A stretch of 64,000 nt of DNA from Caldilineaceae bacterium (GTDB taxonomy: Bacteria > Chloroflexota > Anaerolineae > Caldilineales > Caldilineaceae). Position numbers and translations under genes: made by a program. The notes beneath the pieces were generated by a model. The model searched no databases and was not told the DNA's origin. It was given only the letters and a program-made list of their open reading frames with translations. Shown piece after piece: positions 26,008 through 35,499 of the stretch. Numbering within the stretch: the first letter of the stretch is position 1; every line of letters begins with the position of its first letter. The DNA lies in the NCBI GenBank assembly GCA_022823185.1, contig JAJDXQ010000025.1:157507-221506 (forward strand), read 5' to 3'.

Positions 26008-27360
26008 TCAGGAGTGTGCGGCCAGGATCTCGTCGGTCTTCTGGTCGACGACGACGACCTGGTCTTCGACGCTTGCCTCGCAGCGCAGCACGTCGCCCCA
26101 TAGGATCTTGATCTCGCCGAACCATTCGAGGACGCCGGGGAGCTGCGGCGTGAAGATGAAGTTGTCGAGGGCATCAAGCCGGGCTTCGACCGCTTCGGGG
26201 CCGCCCCATGTGGCCTGGTAGTCGGCGTCCTGCCAGACGCCGGCGTTGACCGGTTCGGCCGTGCCGGCCAGGCCAATGTTCTTCTGATTTTCGAAGTTGG
26301 CGAGGTACGTAATGAACTCGAAGGCTTCGGCCGGGTGCTGGCTCTGCGTGGTGACGATGTGGAAGTGCATGGAGCCGAGGCCGGCGCTCTCGCCGGTGTT
26401 GGGTGAGCGAACCCAGGCGACCTGGGTGAGGTTGTGCTCACTGTTATTTACCCAGTAGAGGTCGCCGCGCGAGGCGATGCCCTGCACGCCGGCGGCCCAG
26501 GGGTAGATGCCCAAGGCCTGGCCCTGTCCCTGGTAGTCGTCCACGTTCATCATGCAGTCGTCCTGGCAGATCATGTCGACCGCGAACTTCTGGCCTTCGA
26601 TGAACTCGGGCGTGTTCCAGGAGCCTTTCTTGTTCTCGACGTCGATCAGCTGGCCGCCGTTGGCGACGCTCCAGTTGACGAGGCCGTCCTGCTCGATATT
26701 GCCGAAGCTGAAGTTGGAACCGATGTACTCTTCGCCGAGCTCGCTGATGGCGCAGGCCGCCTCGCGGTAGTCGTTCCAGTCCCACCACTTGTCGCCGTTG
26801 TGGTCGTGTTCCCAGGGCATGGGGACGCCGGCCTCTTCGAAGAGGTCCTTGTTGATGCCGGACATGACGATATTGAGCTGGAAGGGGACGGCTTTGACCT
26901 TGCCCGGCTCGTAACCGACATGATCGGGGATACGGATCAGCTCGCTGCCCTCCTGGCCGGGGAAGGGGGTGCCGCTGGCCTCGAAGTAGGGGGTGAGATC
27001 GGCGGCGATCTCGTGGAACGCGCTCAACTGCAGGTCGAAGAACAACATGATGTCGCCCCACTCACCGGCGGCGACGAGGATCGGCATGCGGCGGTCAAAA
27101 TCGGCGACCGGCTCAAAGATGATGCCGATTTCGGGGGGCTGTTCGGCCCAATTGTCGAGAAAGCCGTTCATCAGCTCACGGCGCACGCCGGAGCCCCACT
27201 TGTTGAGGAAGCGCAGGGCGATGCGTTCTGAGGTAGGGCCGGAATCGTCCATACCGGTTGTCGTTGGAGCGGCGGGGGCCACACATCCGGCCACGGCCGC
27301 GCCTGCTACGACGCTACCAGACACTTTGAGAAAATCACGTCGGCTTGACTTGCTGGCCAT
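26008..27360 (-). CDS. Sugar-binding lipoprotein of ABC importer (Tat-exported)
   Basis: A 450-residue solute-binding protein of the MalE/UgpB type. The N-terminus carries a twin-arginine motif SRRDFLK and a lipobox ending VAGC, with the lipidated Cys at residue 26. A Thr/Pro tether precedes the binding lobes. Aromatic-rich segments such as KWWDWNDY fit sugar stacking. The start has AAGGAGGAA upstream. First gene of the leftward importer operon, read divergently from the TIM-barrel island. Substrate unknown; the neighbours suggest an oligosaccharide or uronate. Confidence 0.9.
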   Translation of the reverse strand: MASKSSRRDFLKVSGSVVAGAAVAGCVAPAAPTTTGMDDSGPTSERIALRFLNKWGSGVRRELMNGFLDNWAEQPPEIGIIFEPVADFDRRMPILVAAGEWGDIMLFFDLQLSAFHEIAADLTPYFEASGTPFPGQEGSELIRIPDHVGYEPGKVKAVPFQLNIVMSGINKDLFEEAGVPMPWEHDHNGDKWWDWNDYREAACAISELGEEYIGSNFSFGNIEQDGLVNWSVANGGQLIDVENKKGSWNTPEFIEGQKFAVDMICQDDCMMNVDDYQGQGQALGIYPWAAGVQGIASRGDLYWVNNSEHNLTQVAWVRSPNTGESAGLGSMHFHIVTTQSQHPAEAFEFITYLANFENQKNIGLAGTAEPVNAGVWQDADYQATWGGPEAVEARLDALDNFIFTPQLPGVLEWFGEIKILWGDVLRCEASVEDQVVVVDQKTDEILAAHS

Positions 27361-27540
27361 CGGTCATTCCTCCTTGGGTTGTACGTCGATGTTACAGAAA
27401 TGGGTTGCGTTCCCTTATATCCCTCCTTTCACGTTCTTCGCTGTGGCGACGAACCGTCCGCTTCAAAGGCAAGATTCCAGGGCCAATGAACCCCTGAAAA
27501 TATAGCGCCTGGGAGAATCCTATTATAGAATACAGTTCAT

Positions 27541-27555
27541 GCTGTGTCACACAGC
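27541..27555. promoter_or_regulatory. Perfect palindrome in the divergent promoter region
   Basis: GCTGTGT and ACACAGC flank a single C. It follows a TATTATAGAAT stretch (27521-27531) that could be a -10 region for the rightward island, and lies 43 bases before the first TIM-barrel start. This is a good position for a LacI- or GntR-type repressor, though no regulator gene is present in the window. Confidence 0.45.
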
Positions 27556-27597
27556 AAAAAAATTCTGATTATTGTCGACCCCTGGAGTACACCACCC

Positions 27598-28365
27598 ATG
27601 CAATTTGGAATCTGTATGCCCATTGCCGACGCGGGCATCGCGCATGCGGCCGGCTTCGATTTCGTCGAGCCGACTGTCCGATCGCTGTCCCCGCTGGATC
27701 CGGATTTCGACGCCATCCGCGCGCCCTTCGACAGCGCGCCGCTGCCGACACCGGTTTTCAACGTCTTCGTACCCTCTGAGGCGCCTGTGACCGGGCCGAA
27801 TGTAAATTGGGAGCAGGTGGAGAGCTATCTGGAGGCCGCCATCGGCCGCGTGGCCGCGGTGGGCGGCGAGAAGATCGTCTTTGGCAGCGGCGGCGCGCGC
27901 AATGTACCCGATGGATTCGCCAAGGAGGAGGCCTTCATGCAGCTGGTGCGCTTCCTGCGGTTGGCCGGGAACGTAGCCGTGCGCAACGGCGTGACCATCG
28001 TCATCGAGCCGCTGAATTCGCGCGATTCGAACATCATCACCAGCGTCGCCGAAGGCATGGAACTTGCGCGGGAGACCGCTCATCTGCGCGTGCGCCTGCT
28101 GGCCGATCTCTACCATATGATGGAGGACGACGAACCGCTGGAAAACATCACCACCTGCGCCGCATGGATCGAGCATGTGCATGTCGCGGACACGCATCGC
28201 GTCGCGCCCGGCGAAGGCAGTTACCCGTATGAGGAATTTTTCCGCCGCCTGCACCAGGGCGGCTACAGCGGACGCATCTCGATCGAATGCCGCTGGGATG
28301 ACCTGGCAGCCCAGGCAGGTCCCGCCGGAGAGTATCTGCGCCGCATGTGGGACGAAACAAAATGA
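27598..28365 (+). CDS. Xylose-isomerase-like TIM barrel (sugar isomerase/epimerase family)
   Basis: 255 residues of the AP-endonuclease-2/xylose-isomerase-like barrel. The usual metal ligands can be placed: Glu in IVIEPLN, Asp and His in LLADLYHMM, His in HVHVADTH and Glu in SIECRW. This complete set resembles hydroxypyruvate isomerases and keto-sugar epimerases. The ATG at 27598 is preferred over a GTG 54 bases upstream that lies inside a palindrome. Its stop overlaps the start of the next gene by four bases (ATGA), so it is made together with a Gfo/Idh/MocA oxidoreductase, a pairing typical of oxidised-sugar catabolism. Confidence 0.85.
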   Translation: MQFGICMPIADAGIAHAAGFDFVEPTVRSLSPLDPDFDAIRAPFDSAPLPTPVFNVFVPSEAPVTGPNVNWEQVESYLEAAIGRVAAVGGEKIVFGSGGARNVPDGFAKEEAFMQLVRFLRLAGNVAVRNGVTIVIEPLNSRDSNIITSVAEGMELARETAHLRVRLLADLYHMMEDDEPLENITTCAAWIEHVHVADTHRVAPGEGSYPYEEFFRRLHQGGYSGRISIECRWDDLAAQAGPAGEYLRRMWDETK

Positions 28366-29396
28366 CACAAAACGGACAGACTGAACTTGGCTTTGCCATC
28401 CTCGGCGCGGGCATGGTGGCGGAGTACCACCTGAACGCGATCCAGGAATGCGCCGACCTGGGCGCGCGCCTGGTGGGGGTGGGGCACTACAACCCGGCCC
28501 GCTACGGTGAGATTTCCCAGCGTTTCGGCGCGCCGGCCAAATCCTATGACGAGCTGCTGGCGGACCCGGCGGTCGATGCCGTCTGCGTCTGCACGCCCAG
28601 CGGCCACCACGCGCAGCAGGCGATCGCGGCCGCTTCGAGCGGCAAGCACGTGCTGGTGGAAAAGCCGATGGCCCTCTCGCTGGCCGACGCCGACGCCATG
28701 ATCGCGGCCTGCCGCGAGAACGGCGTGCAGCTAGGCGTCTGCTTGCAGCGCCGGGCGGAGCCGCTCTTCCGTCGCGTCCACGACGCCATCCACGGCGGCG
28801 ACCTGGGCGAAATCACGCTTGGCGTGGTGACGATGCCCTATTTCCGCGACGAGCCCTACTACGCGCAGGCGGAGTGGCGGGGCACGTGGGCCATGGACGG
28901 CGGCGGCGTGCTGATGAACCAGGGCATTCATATTGTCGACCTGCTGCTCTGGTTCCTGGGCGATCCGGTTGAGGTGCATGCCTTCGCCGATTCACGGCAT
29001 CGCTCTGTCGAGATTGAAGACACAGCCGGCGCGGTGCTGCGCTTTGCCAACGGCTCTGTGGCGACGATCACCGCCACCGTGGCCACGGAGCCCGGATTTC
29101 CCCACCGCCTGGAGGTCTACGGCACCAACGGCGGCATCCAGATCGAGGGAGAGTCTGTCCTGCGCTGGGGACTGGCCGACGAGTCCAAAGCGACGGTCGA
29201 GGCGTGGCCGGTCGCGACGGAGCAGGTGGACCCAGGCATGGCCGGCGACCCGCGCGGCATCTCGACCAGCGGCCATATCGCCATTCTCAAGGATTTCATC
29301 GCCGGCATCCGCCGCGGGGAGGACCCGGTGATTGACGGGGCTGAGGGCAGGCGGAGTTTGGCGACGATCCTGGCGGTATATGAGGACAGTTTTTAG
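28362..29396 (+). CDS. Gfo/Idh/MocA-family oxidoreductase
   Basis: 344 residues. Rossmann motif ILGAGMVAEYH near residues 12-22, hallmark LVEKPMALS near 95-103, and GGGVLMNQGIHIVDLLLW in the substrate domain. NAD(P)-dependent oxidation of a sugar, inositol or glycoside hydroxyl is expected. It starts on the ATG that overlaps the TIM-barrel stop. The product of this dehydrogenase is a plausible substrate of the coupled barrel enzyme, or the reverse. The last codons lie within a T-rich heptad array. Confidence 0.88.
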   Translation: MTQNGQTELGFAILGAGMVAEYHLNAIQECADLGARLVGVGHYNPARYGEISQRFGAPAKSYDELLADPAVDAVCVCTPSGHHAQQAIAAASSGKHVLVEKPMALSLADADAMIAACRENGVQLGVCLQRRAEPLFRRVHDAIHGGDLGEITLGVVTMPYFRDEPYYAQAEWRGTWAMDGGGVLMNQGIHIVDLLLWFLGDPVEVHAFADSRHRSVEIEDTAGAVLRFANGSVATITATVATEPGFPHRLEVYGTNGGIQIEGESVLRWGLADESKATVEAWPVATEQVDPGMAGDPRGISTSGHIAILKDFIAGIRRGEDPVIDGAEGRRSLATILAVYEDSF

Positions 29397-29419
29397 TAGG
29401 CAGTTCTTAGTTCTTAGTG
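29385..29419. repeat. T-rich heptad array at the 3' end of the oxidoreductase gene
   Basis: Units GACAGTT, TTTAGTA, GGCAGTT, CTTAGTT, CTTAGTG. The first units include the final codons and the TAG stop (29394-29396). Confidence 0.65.
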
Positions 29420-29540
29420 AACACCAAGGGCCCGGCGTCAGTTGATAGGAGGCGCTCGGGTTGTCTGGCGCCGGTCGCTGGCGCACTTGCTGGATTGAAG
29501 GCGTATAGGCGGCGGGGCGTGTTTTTGTCGGGGGGCGGTA

Positions 29541-29579
29541 CGGGGGGTGTCCCCCCGCACAAGGGAGGGCCGAAGGCCC
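29541..29579. repeat. GC-rich hairpin pair in an intergenic region
   Basis: CGGGGGG/CCCCCCG around TGT (29541-29557) and GGGCC/GGCCC around GAA (29567-29579), followed by GACCGCCCAAAAAA. The 284-base gap 29397-29680 otherwise holds no gene. The pair may terminate the upstream transcript, although the A-run rather than a T-run suits the minus strand. It may instead be a copy of a dispersed palindromic repeat. Confidence 0.5.
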
Positions 29580-29680
29580 GACCGCCCAAAAAAGATGAGG
29601 GGAGAGAGACACAATTGCTCGCCTCACTCGGAGTCATGAATTGAAAAGATGGATGGTCTAATTCGGAGAGAAACAGCAAT

Positions 29681-30523
29681 ATGACAACTGCATCCTTCAC
29701 TATAAGCGCCTTTGGCGACGAGATCGCAGACGATCTGGAATCACAGCTGCAGACGCTCAATGACCTGAAGATTTCCTGCCTGGAGCTGCGGGCGGCGTGG
29801 GGGCAGAACGTCCTCCATATGTCGGATGAGCGGGTGGCGAAGGTGCGGGCGATGTGCGATGCCCACGGCGTGACGGTCAGCGCGATCGGCAGCCCGGTCG
29901 GCAAGAGCCCGATCGAGGAGCCGATTGAAACGGAGATGGGTAACCTGCGCCGCCTGAGCGAGATCGCCCGCCAGCTGGGCACGAGCAACATCCGCATCTT
30001 CTCTTTCCATCCGCCCGAAGACAGCGGCGACTACGACAGCTATGTGGACACTGCCATTGACCGGCTGCGCCGCCTGACGGAGGTCGCCGCGGAGGAGGGC
30101 GTCACCCTGCTGCTGGAAAACGAGAAGGGCATCGTCGGCGACACGCTCGACCGCTGCGTGAAGCTGGTTGACGCCATCGACAGCCCCCATCTGGTCTTCC
30201 TCTGGGACCCGGCCAACTTCGTGCAGGTAGGCGAGGCGCGGATCACCGAGCGCGGCTGGCCTCGGATCGGCAACCGCGTGGGCTATGTGCATATCAAGGA
30301 CTGCACGACGGGCGGCGCCGTCAAAGCCGCGGGCGAAGGCGACGGACAGATCCCCGAGCTGCTGGACCGGCTCATCAGCAGCGGCTATCAGGGCATGCTG
30401 GCCCTGGAGCCACACCTGGCCATCGCCGCGCACAGCAGCGGTTTCAGCGGCCCGGACGGAATGGCCTACGCCGTGGAATCGCTGCGGAAAGTGATGCAGG
30501 CCGCAGGGGCAGAGGAAAATTGA
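29681..30523 (+). CDS. Xylose-isomerase-like TIM barrel (sugar isomerase/epimerase family)
   Basis: 280 residues. Metal-site stretches: LLLENEKG (Glu), FLWDPANFVQ (Asp), YVHIKDCTTG (His) and LALEPHL (Glu). FGDEIADDLESQ near the start is the usual first strand and helix of the family. GGAG about 14 bases upstream supports the ATG at 29681. It stands 90 bases before GH88 and probably shares its transcript. It could isomerise or epimerise a keto-sugar released from a uronate; the exact reaction cannot be read from the sequence. Confidence 0.85.
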   Translation: MTTASFTISAFGDEIADDLESQLQTLNDLKISCLELRAAWGQNVLHMSDERVAKVRAMCDAHGVTVSAIGSPVGKSPIEEPIETEMGNLRRLSEIARQLGTSNIRIFSFHPPEDSGDYDSYVDTAIDRLRRLTEVAAEEGVTLLLENEKGIVGDTLDRCVKLVDAIDSPHLVFLWDPANFVQVGEARITERGWPRIGNRVGYVHIKDCTTGGAVKAAGEGDGQIPELLDRLISSGYQGMLALEPHLAIAAHSSGFSGPDGMAYAVESLRKVMQAAGAEEN

Positions 30524-30612
30524 ACTTGAATGGACCTGTATTGACGGTAATACGGAAGACCTGTCCGCCAGATTGAAATCAATGTAACCGAACCTGGGAG
30601 ACCCAAAACCCG

Positions 30613-31719
30613 ATGATTGACCTTGATAATCTGCACTCCAAATGTGAAAGGACCGTCGACTTCGCGGCCGAGCAGCTGCGCAACCTGGTGGAAGCGCACC
30701 CGGACCATTTCCCGATGTACACACAGAACGGGAAGTGGATGCACGACGGCGAGGCGTGGACGAACTGGTGCGAAGGCTTCCTCGGCGGGCAGCTGTGGCT
30801 GGTCTACCAGGCCACCGGCGACGAATATTTCCGCGAGAAGGCCGAGCACTACTCCCGTCTGCTGGAACACCGCAAGACCGACCGCAACGTCCACGATCTC
30901 GGCTTTCTGTTCTTCTCCACCTGGAAACGCTGGTACGACATTACCGGCGAAGAGGACAAGAACGAGGTCGTCATCGAGGCCGGCCAGACCCTCGCCAAGC
31001 GGTTCAAGGAGAAGGGCGAATACCTGCGCTCCTTTGTCTCCGACGAGAGCCTCTTTATCGACATCATGATGAACGTGCCGATCATCTTCTACGCGGCGCA
31101 GGAGACAGATGACGAAGAGCTATGGGAGACGGCCTACCGCCACTGCCTGACCACCCGCCGCTATCTGGTGCGGGGCGACGGCAGCACTTCGCACGAAGGC
31201 ATCTTCGACCTGGAGACGGGCGAATTCCTGCGCCAGACCACGCACCAGGGCTGGCGCGACGACTCGTCGTGGGCGCGCGGGCTCGGCTGGTCGCTCTACG
31301 GCTTCGGCACGGTATACGGCCTGACCGGGGACGCCCGCTTCCTCAAGACCAGCCAGGACAACGCCTGGTTCTACATGGAAAACACGCCGGACCACGGCGT
31401 GCCGCAAAACGACTGGATGGAGCAGGACCCGCAGAACCCGCACGAAAGCTCGGCCGCGGCCATCAGCGCCAGCGGCCTGATCCAGCTCTCGCAGCTGGTC
31501 GGCGATCCGACGCTGGGCAAGCAGTATCGCGACTACGCGCTCCAGATCGTCGATACGCTGACCGAGCCGGAGTTCGTGGCCATCGAAGACGAAGGCTGGG
31601 AAGGCGTCCTCAAGCAGGGCATGTACCATGAAAGGCTGGGGTTGGGCGTCAATGAAAGCGTGATGTGGGGGGATTACTTCTTCCTGGAGGCGGTGTGCAA
31701 GGTATTGGGGGTGGAGTAG
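30613..31719 (+). CDS. GH88-family unsaturated glucuronyl hydrolase
   Basis: 368 residues of the (alpha/alpha)6-barrel GH88 family, which hydrolyses the unsaturated uronic acid left at the end of oligosaccharides by polysaccharide lyases, by hydrating the double bond. Conserved pieces are WMHDGEAWTNWCEGFLGGQL, the catalytic-Asp stretch LFIDIMMNVP, HQGWRDDSSWARGLGWSLYG and SSAAAISASGL. There is no signal peptide, hence cytoplasmic. It links this island to glycosaminoglycan-, pectin- or ulvan-type uronates and gives context to the surrounding dehydrogenases and barrels. Confidence 0.88.
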   Translation: MIDLDNLHSKCERTVDFAAEQLRNLVEAHPDHFPMYTQNGKWMHDGEAWTNWCEGFLGGQLWLVYQATGDEYFREKAEHYSRLLEHRKTDRNVHDLGFLFFSTWKRWYDITGEEDKNEVVIEAGQTLAKRFKEKGEYLRSFVSDESLFIDIMMNVPIIFYAAQETDDEELWETAYRHCLTTRRYLVRGDGSTSHEGIFDLETGEFLRQTTHQGWRDDSSWARGLGWSLYGFGTVYGLTGDARFLKTSQDNAWFYMENTPDHGVPQNDWMEQDPQNPHESSAAAISASGLIQLSQLVGDPTLGKQYRDYALQIVDTLTEPEFVAIEDEGWEGVLKQGMYHERLGLGVNESVMWGDYFFLEAVCKVLGVE

Positions 31720-31720
31720 G

Positions 31721-31755
31721 GGCAGTTTTTGGTAGTCGATTTTTAGTTTTTAGTC
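31721..31755. repeat. T-rich heptad array after GH88
   Basis: Units GGCAGTT, TTTGGTA, GTCGATT, TTTAGTT, TTTAGTC, beginning 2 bases after the stop codon. Confidence 0.65.
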
Positions 31756-31815
31756 ACTGCATTAGCGGGCAACTGTTCGCTGAGAGTTGGAAATAGTGGA
31801 GTGGAAGGTGACGCT

Positions 31816-32607
<792 letters not shown>

Positions 32608-32652
32608 GATGGCATTTACCGGCGGCCAGCAGACCAGGGGAGACTGTAACGC

Positions 32653-33480
32653 ATGAAACTGCTCGTATTCAGCAAGATGCTGCAGGAAAAGAGCATCGCC
32701 GAACTGATCGAACTGGCGCAGCGGCACGGTTACGACGGCTATGACCTGGCGGTGCGGCCCGGCCATCCGGTCAACCCGGACAACGCGGCCGCGGCCCTGC
32801 CGCAGGCACAGACGCAGATGGCGCAGGCCGGGCTGCAAATCGGCATGGTCACCGGAAACTTCGATCTGCTCACGGCCGACCACCCCCTGGCGGAGCCGCT
32901 GCTGGCCGCGATGGACAGCGCGGACGTGCGGCTGCTCAAGCTGGGCTATTTCAGGTTCGAGCCGCAGACGATGGACTACTGGGAGCAGGTGGACAGCGTG
33001 CGCCGGGCCTTCTCCGCCTGGGAGAAGCTGGCCAGCATCTACAACGTCAAGATCTGCTACCACACGCACTCCCACTACTGCATGGGCCTCAACGCCGCCG
33101 CCCTGATGCACCTGCTGCGCGACTTCGACCCCGCCTACCTGGGCGCTTATCTCGACCCCGGCCACTTCGCGGTCGACGGCGAACCGTTCGACTTCGGCCT
33201 GGCGATGGCGCGCGAGCACCTGAGCATCCTTTCCGTAAAGGATGTCCTCGTCGAGCGTGTCGAGAAGAACGGACACGGCGCGGCCAAGGCTCTCTGGGTG
33301 GCCGCGGGCGAGGGGATCGTCGACTGGACAGCCGTCTTCGGCGAGTTGCGCCGGATCGAGTATGACGGCTTCCTCTCCATCCACTGCGAGTATGACATCG
33401 AAGACGACGAAGATTGGTTCGACACCTTCGTGCGCGAGGTGGCGTTCTTCCGCAAGATGCGCGGGAATGGCGAGGAGTGA
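32653..33480 (+). CDS. Xylose-isomerase-like TIM barrel, variant metal site
   Basis: 275 residues. The barrel fold is clear from HGYDGYDLAVRPGHPV, AYLDPGHFAVDGEP (Asp, His), HLSILSVKDV and LSIHCEYD (Glu). At the usual first glutamate the sequence reads ICYHTHSHYCMG, two histidines instead of Glu, so metal binding differs from its paralogues here and the reaction may too. It lies 45 bases after the SDR gene and just before the AT-rich ATPase/DUF4435 module. Its stop codon is part of a heptad array. Confidence 0.8.
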   Translation: MKLLVFSKMLQEKSIAELIELAQRHGYDGYDLAVRPGHPVNPDNAAAALPQAQTQMAQAGLQIGMVTGNFDLLTADHPLAEPLLAAMDSADVRLLKLGYFRFEPQTMDYWEQVDSVRRAFSAWEKLASIYNVKICYHTHSHYCMGLNAAALMHLLRDFDPAYLGAYLDPGHFAVDGEPFDFGLAMAREHLSILSVKDVLVERVEKNGHGAAKALWVAAGEGIVDWTAVFGELRRIEYDGFLSIHCEYDIEDDEDWFDTFVREVAFFRKMRGNGEE

Positions 33481-33506
33481 GGGGAAACGAGTAAGGAGTG
33501 AGAGCG
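33472..33506. repeat. Purine-rich heptad array at a gene 3' end
   Basis: Units GAGGAGT, GAGGGGA, AACGAGT, AAGGAGT, GAGAGCG spanning the stop codon of the TIM-barrel gene, 41 bases before the ATPase start. Confidence 0.65.
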
Positions 33507-33547
33507 CCCTATTGGTCCTCGGAGGTTGAGGAAGGAGGCTCAAGCGG

Positions 33548-34693
33548 ATGATAGAGAGTCTTAAAGTCAAAGGTCTGAATCATCGAATTGATGCTGACTT
33601 GGAATTCAAGGAAGACCTGAACATCATTACGGGCAAGAATGGGTCGGGTAAGACAACGATCCTGAAACTACTCTGGTACCTTATCAGCGGAAACCTTGAA
33701 CTCCTTGTAACTGAAATTCCGTTTCGGACAGTTTCAATTACAGCTGACTCTTTCTTCTTGGGGATTACTCAATCTCATTCTAGCGAGATCAAACTAACGT
33801 CAACATTTCCTGTAAAAGAGCAAGGGATACAGTCGTCTGGAACTGTCGAACAGCTAGATGACACGCTGAACGAACTAAACAAACATATCTTGCGCACGAC
33901 GAAAAAGAGTTTGTTTTTTCCCACATTCAGAAGAATAGAAGGTGGGTTTTCGGGTCTCAGCGATGTCAACCATCCAGACAGATCAACGACTTCAGTACCG
34001 GAAACATTTCAGTCTTCATTGGAAAGGTTCTCCTCTGATATCTCCACCAACGGTCACAGATTTATCGCGTCGATCTCAACCCATGATGTTGGTACTCTGT
34101 TGACACAGAAATACGCCGATATCAACGAGGAAATCAGAGACCGTCAGTCGCGTCTATTGGACGAGATTTCACGAAAGTTCCAAATCTCCCCCGGTGATGC
34201 AATAAGCTCGGAAATATCTCAGGCTGTGCCCTCCGTACTTACTGAAATTCAACAGGTTGCTAAGGAGAGCGAGCGGCTTTTCAAGCCGTTTCTTGTACTA
34301 TCCGAACTTACTCGTAGCATCTTACAATACCAAGCAATTCAGGTTGTCGGACAAAATGCCCATGGTGAAATGACAAGGGGGATTACCCTAGGAGAAGGAA
34401 CAGAAGGGGCAATTCTTGAGGCGACAAAGGGAGCAATCGCATCTGACAAACTCTCCGCTGGAGAGAAACAGATGCTGAGCTTTCTGTGCTACAACGCATT
34501 CAGCGAAAATGCAGCCATCTTCATCGATGAACCAGAGCTAAGCCTTCATGTAGACTGGCAAAGGCTCCTGCTGCCAACTTTGCTTGAACAGGGAACAGGA
34601 AATCAGTTCTTCATTGCTACACATTCACCCTTCATCTACGCCAAGTATCCTGATAAGGAGATTCCGTTGGGGGACAAAGGAGAGGCGAATTAG
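33548..34693 (+). CDS. ABC-type AAA ATPase, AriA-like subunit of a PARIS-like defence pair
   Basis: A 381-residue single-chain ABC/SMC-like ATPase of the OLD/AAA_15/AAA_21 kind. Walker A GKNGSGKT is at 29-36, the ABC signature LSAGEKQ at 302-308, Walker B IFIDEPE at 324-330, D-loop LSLH and H-loop THSPF near 358. The middle (about 90-290) is mostly helical. An AAGGAGG ribosome site precedes the ATG. The following gene encodes a DUF4435 protein whose GTG overlaps this stop by one base. ATPase + DUF4435 is the composition of the PARIS system, where AriA senses phage anti-restriction proteins. The AT-rich composition, unlike the flanking sugar genes, supports acquisition. It is short for AriA, so another ATPase/DUF4435 class is possible. 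Confidence 0.75.
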   Translation: MIESLKVKGLNHRIDADLEFKEDLNIITGKNGSGKTTILKLLWYLISGNLELLVTEIPFRTVSITADSFFLGITQSHSSEIKLTSTFPVKEQGIQSSGTVEQLDDTLNELNKHILRTTKKSLFFPTFRRIEGGFSGLSDVNHPDRSTTSVPETFQSSLERFSSDISTNGHRFIASISTHDVGTLLTQKYADINEEIRDRQSRLLDEISRKFQISPGDAISSEISQAVPSVLTEIQQVAKESERLFKPFLVLSELTRSILQYQAIQVVGQNAHGEMTRGITLGEGTEGAILEATKGAIASDKLSAGEKQMLSFLCYNAFSENAAIFIDEPELSLHVDWQRLLLPTLLEQGTGNQFFIATHSPFIYAKYPDKEIPLGDKGEAN

Positions 34694-35451
34694 TGCCGGT
34701 GCCGTCCCCCACAGTAGAGGAGTTGGTCGCTGCACTTCGTCGCTCCGCCCTGCCAACTATTCTTGTTGAAGGCCAAGAGGATATGCGCATCTATCGCTGG
34801 ATAGAGGCGCGCCTAGGCACTCGGGTCGCCAACGTGCTGCCTACTGGTGGCAGAGACAAACTGTTATCTGTCTATGAACGAAGGCAGGAATTTTCCAATT
34901 TGCCAGTCGCCTTTGTCGCTGACAGAGATATGTGGCTGTTCTCTGGGATTCCTTCAAACTATGATGGGGTCATTTGGACAGAAGGTTATAGCATTGAGAA
35001 TGATCTGTACGCGGGTGCTAATCTGGAAAACCTCCTTGATTCCGAGGAGGAGCTGGAACATCAACAGGTGCTGGATGCCATTGTGGAGTGGTTTGCATGC
35101 GAAGTTGAAAAGTGTTTAGCAAATGAGCCCTATAAGGTCAAGATTCACTGCAATCGAGTCGTCCCGCTTGGACAAACACAGATAGACGAGAAAATCCGTA
35201 AGTGCCGAGGCTTTCGTCCTCCTAGAGAGGAGATCCATCGACAGATTAGAGAAGCATATCAACTTCAACTGAGAGGAAAAACACTTTTCGACATGTTGGT
35301 CCGCTTTCTCAGCGCGCCCGACCGGGATATCAAGCACAGTATTCGTGGACTTTACGAGATTGCGTTCAAGATGACGCCTTCCCACCCTCTAATGACCCGA
35401 TTAATCCAGGAGATCGAACGATCGATCGCGGAACAGAGTTCCGCTCTGTAA
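34693..35451 (+). CDS. DUF4435 (TOPRIM-like) protein, AriB-like effector
   Basis: 252 residues. TOPRIM-like acidic motifs can be read directly: ILVEGQEDMRIY (Glu 26, Asp 30), VAFVADRDMW (Asp 77, Asp 79) and the DUF4435 hallmark YSIEND at 99-104. In PARIS the DUF4435 subunit is a nuclease released from the ATPase complex on phage sensing, causing growth arrest by tRNA cleavage. That this protein does the same is inference from family and context. The GTG start shares one base with the ATPase stop (TAGTG), so both are made together. Like its partner it is AT-rich. Confidence 0.75.
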   Translation: MPVPSPTVEELVAALRRSALPTILVEGQEDMRIYRWIEARLGTRVANVLPTGGRDKLLSVYERRQEFSNLPVAFVADRDMWLFSGIPSNYDGVIWTEGYSIENDLYAGANLENLLDSEEELEHQQVLDAIVEWFACEVEKCLANEPYKVKIHCNRVVPLGQTQIDEKIRKCRGFRPPREEIHRQIREAYQLQLRGKTLFDMLVRFLSAPDRDIKHSIRGLYEIAFKMTPSHPLMTRLIQEIERSIAEQSSAL

Positions 35452-35499
35452 CACGCATAGCCATCTAGGTAGACAGAGAAATCCTATCCAGTTGAAAGG

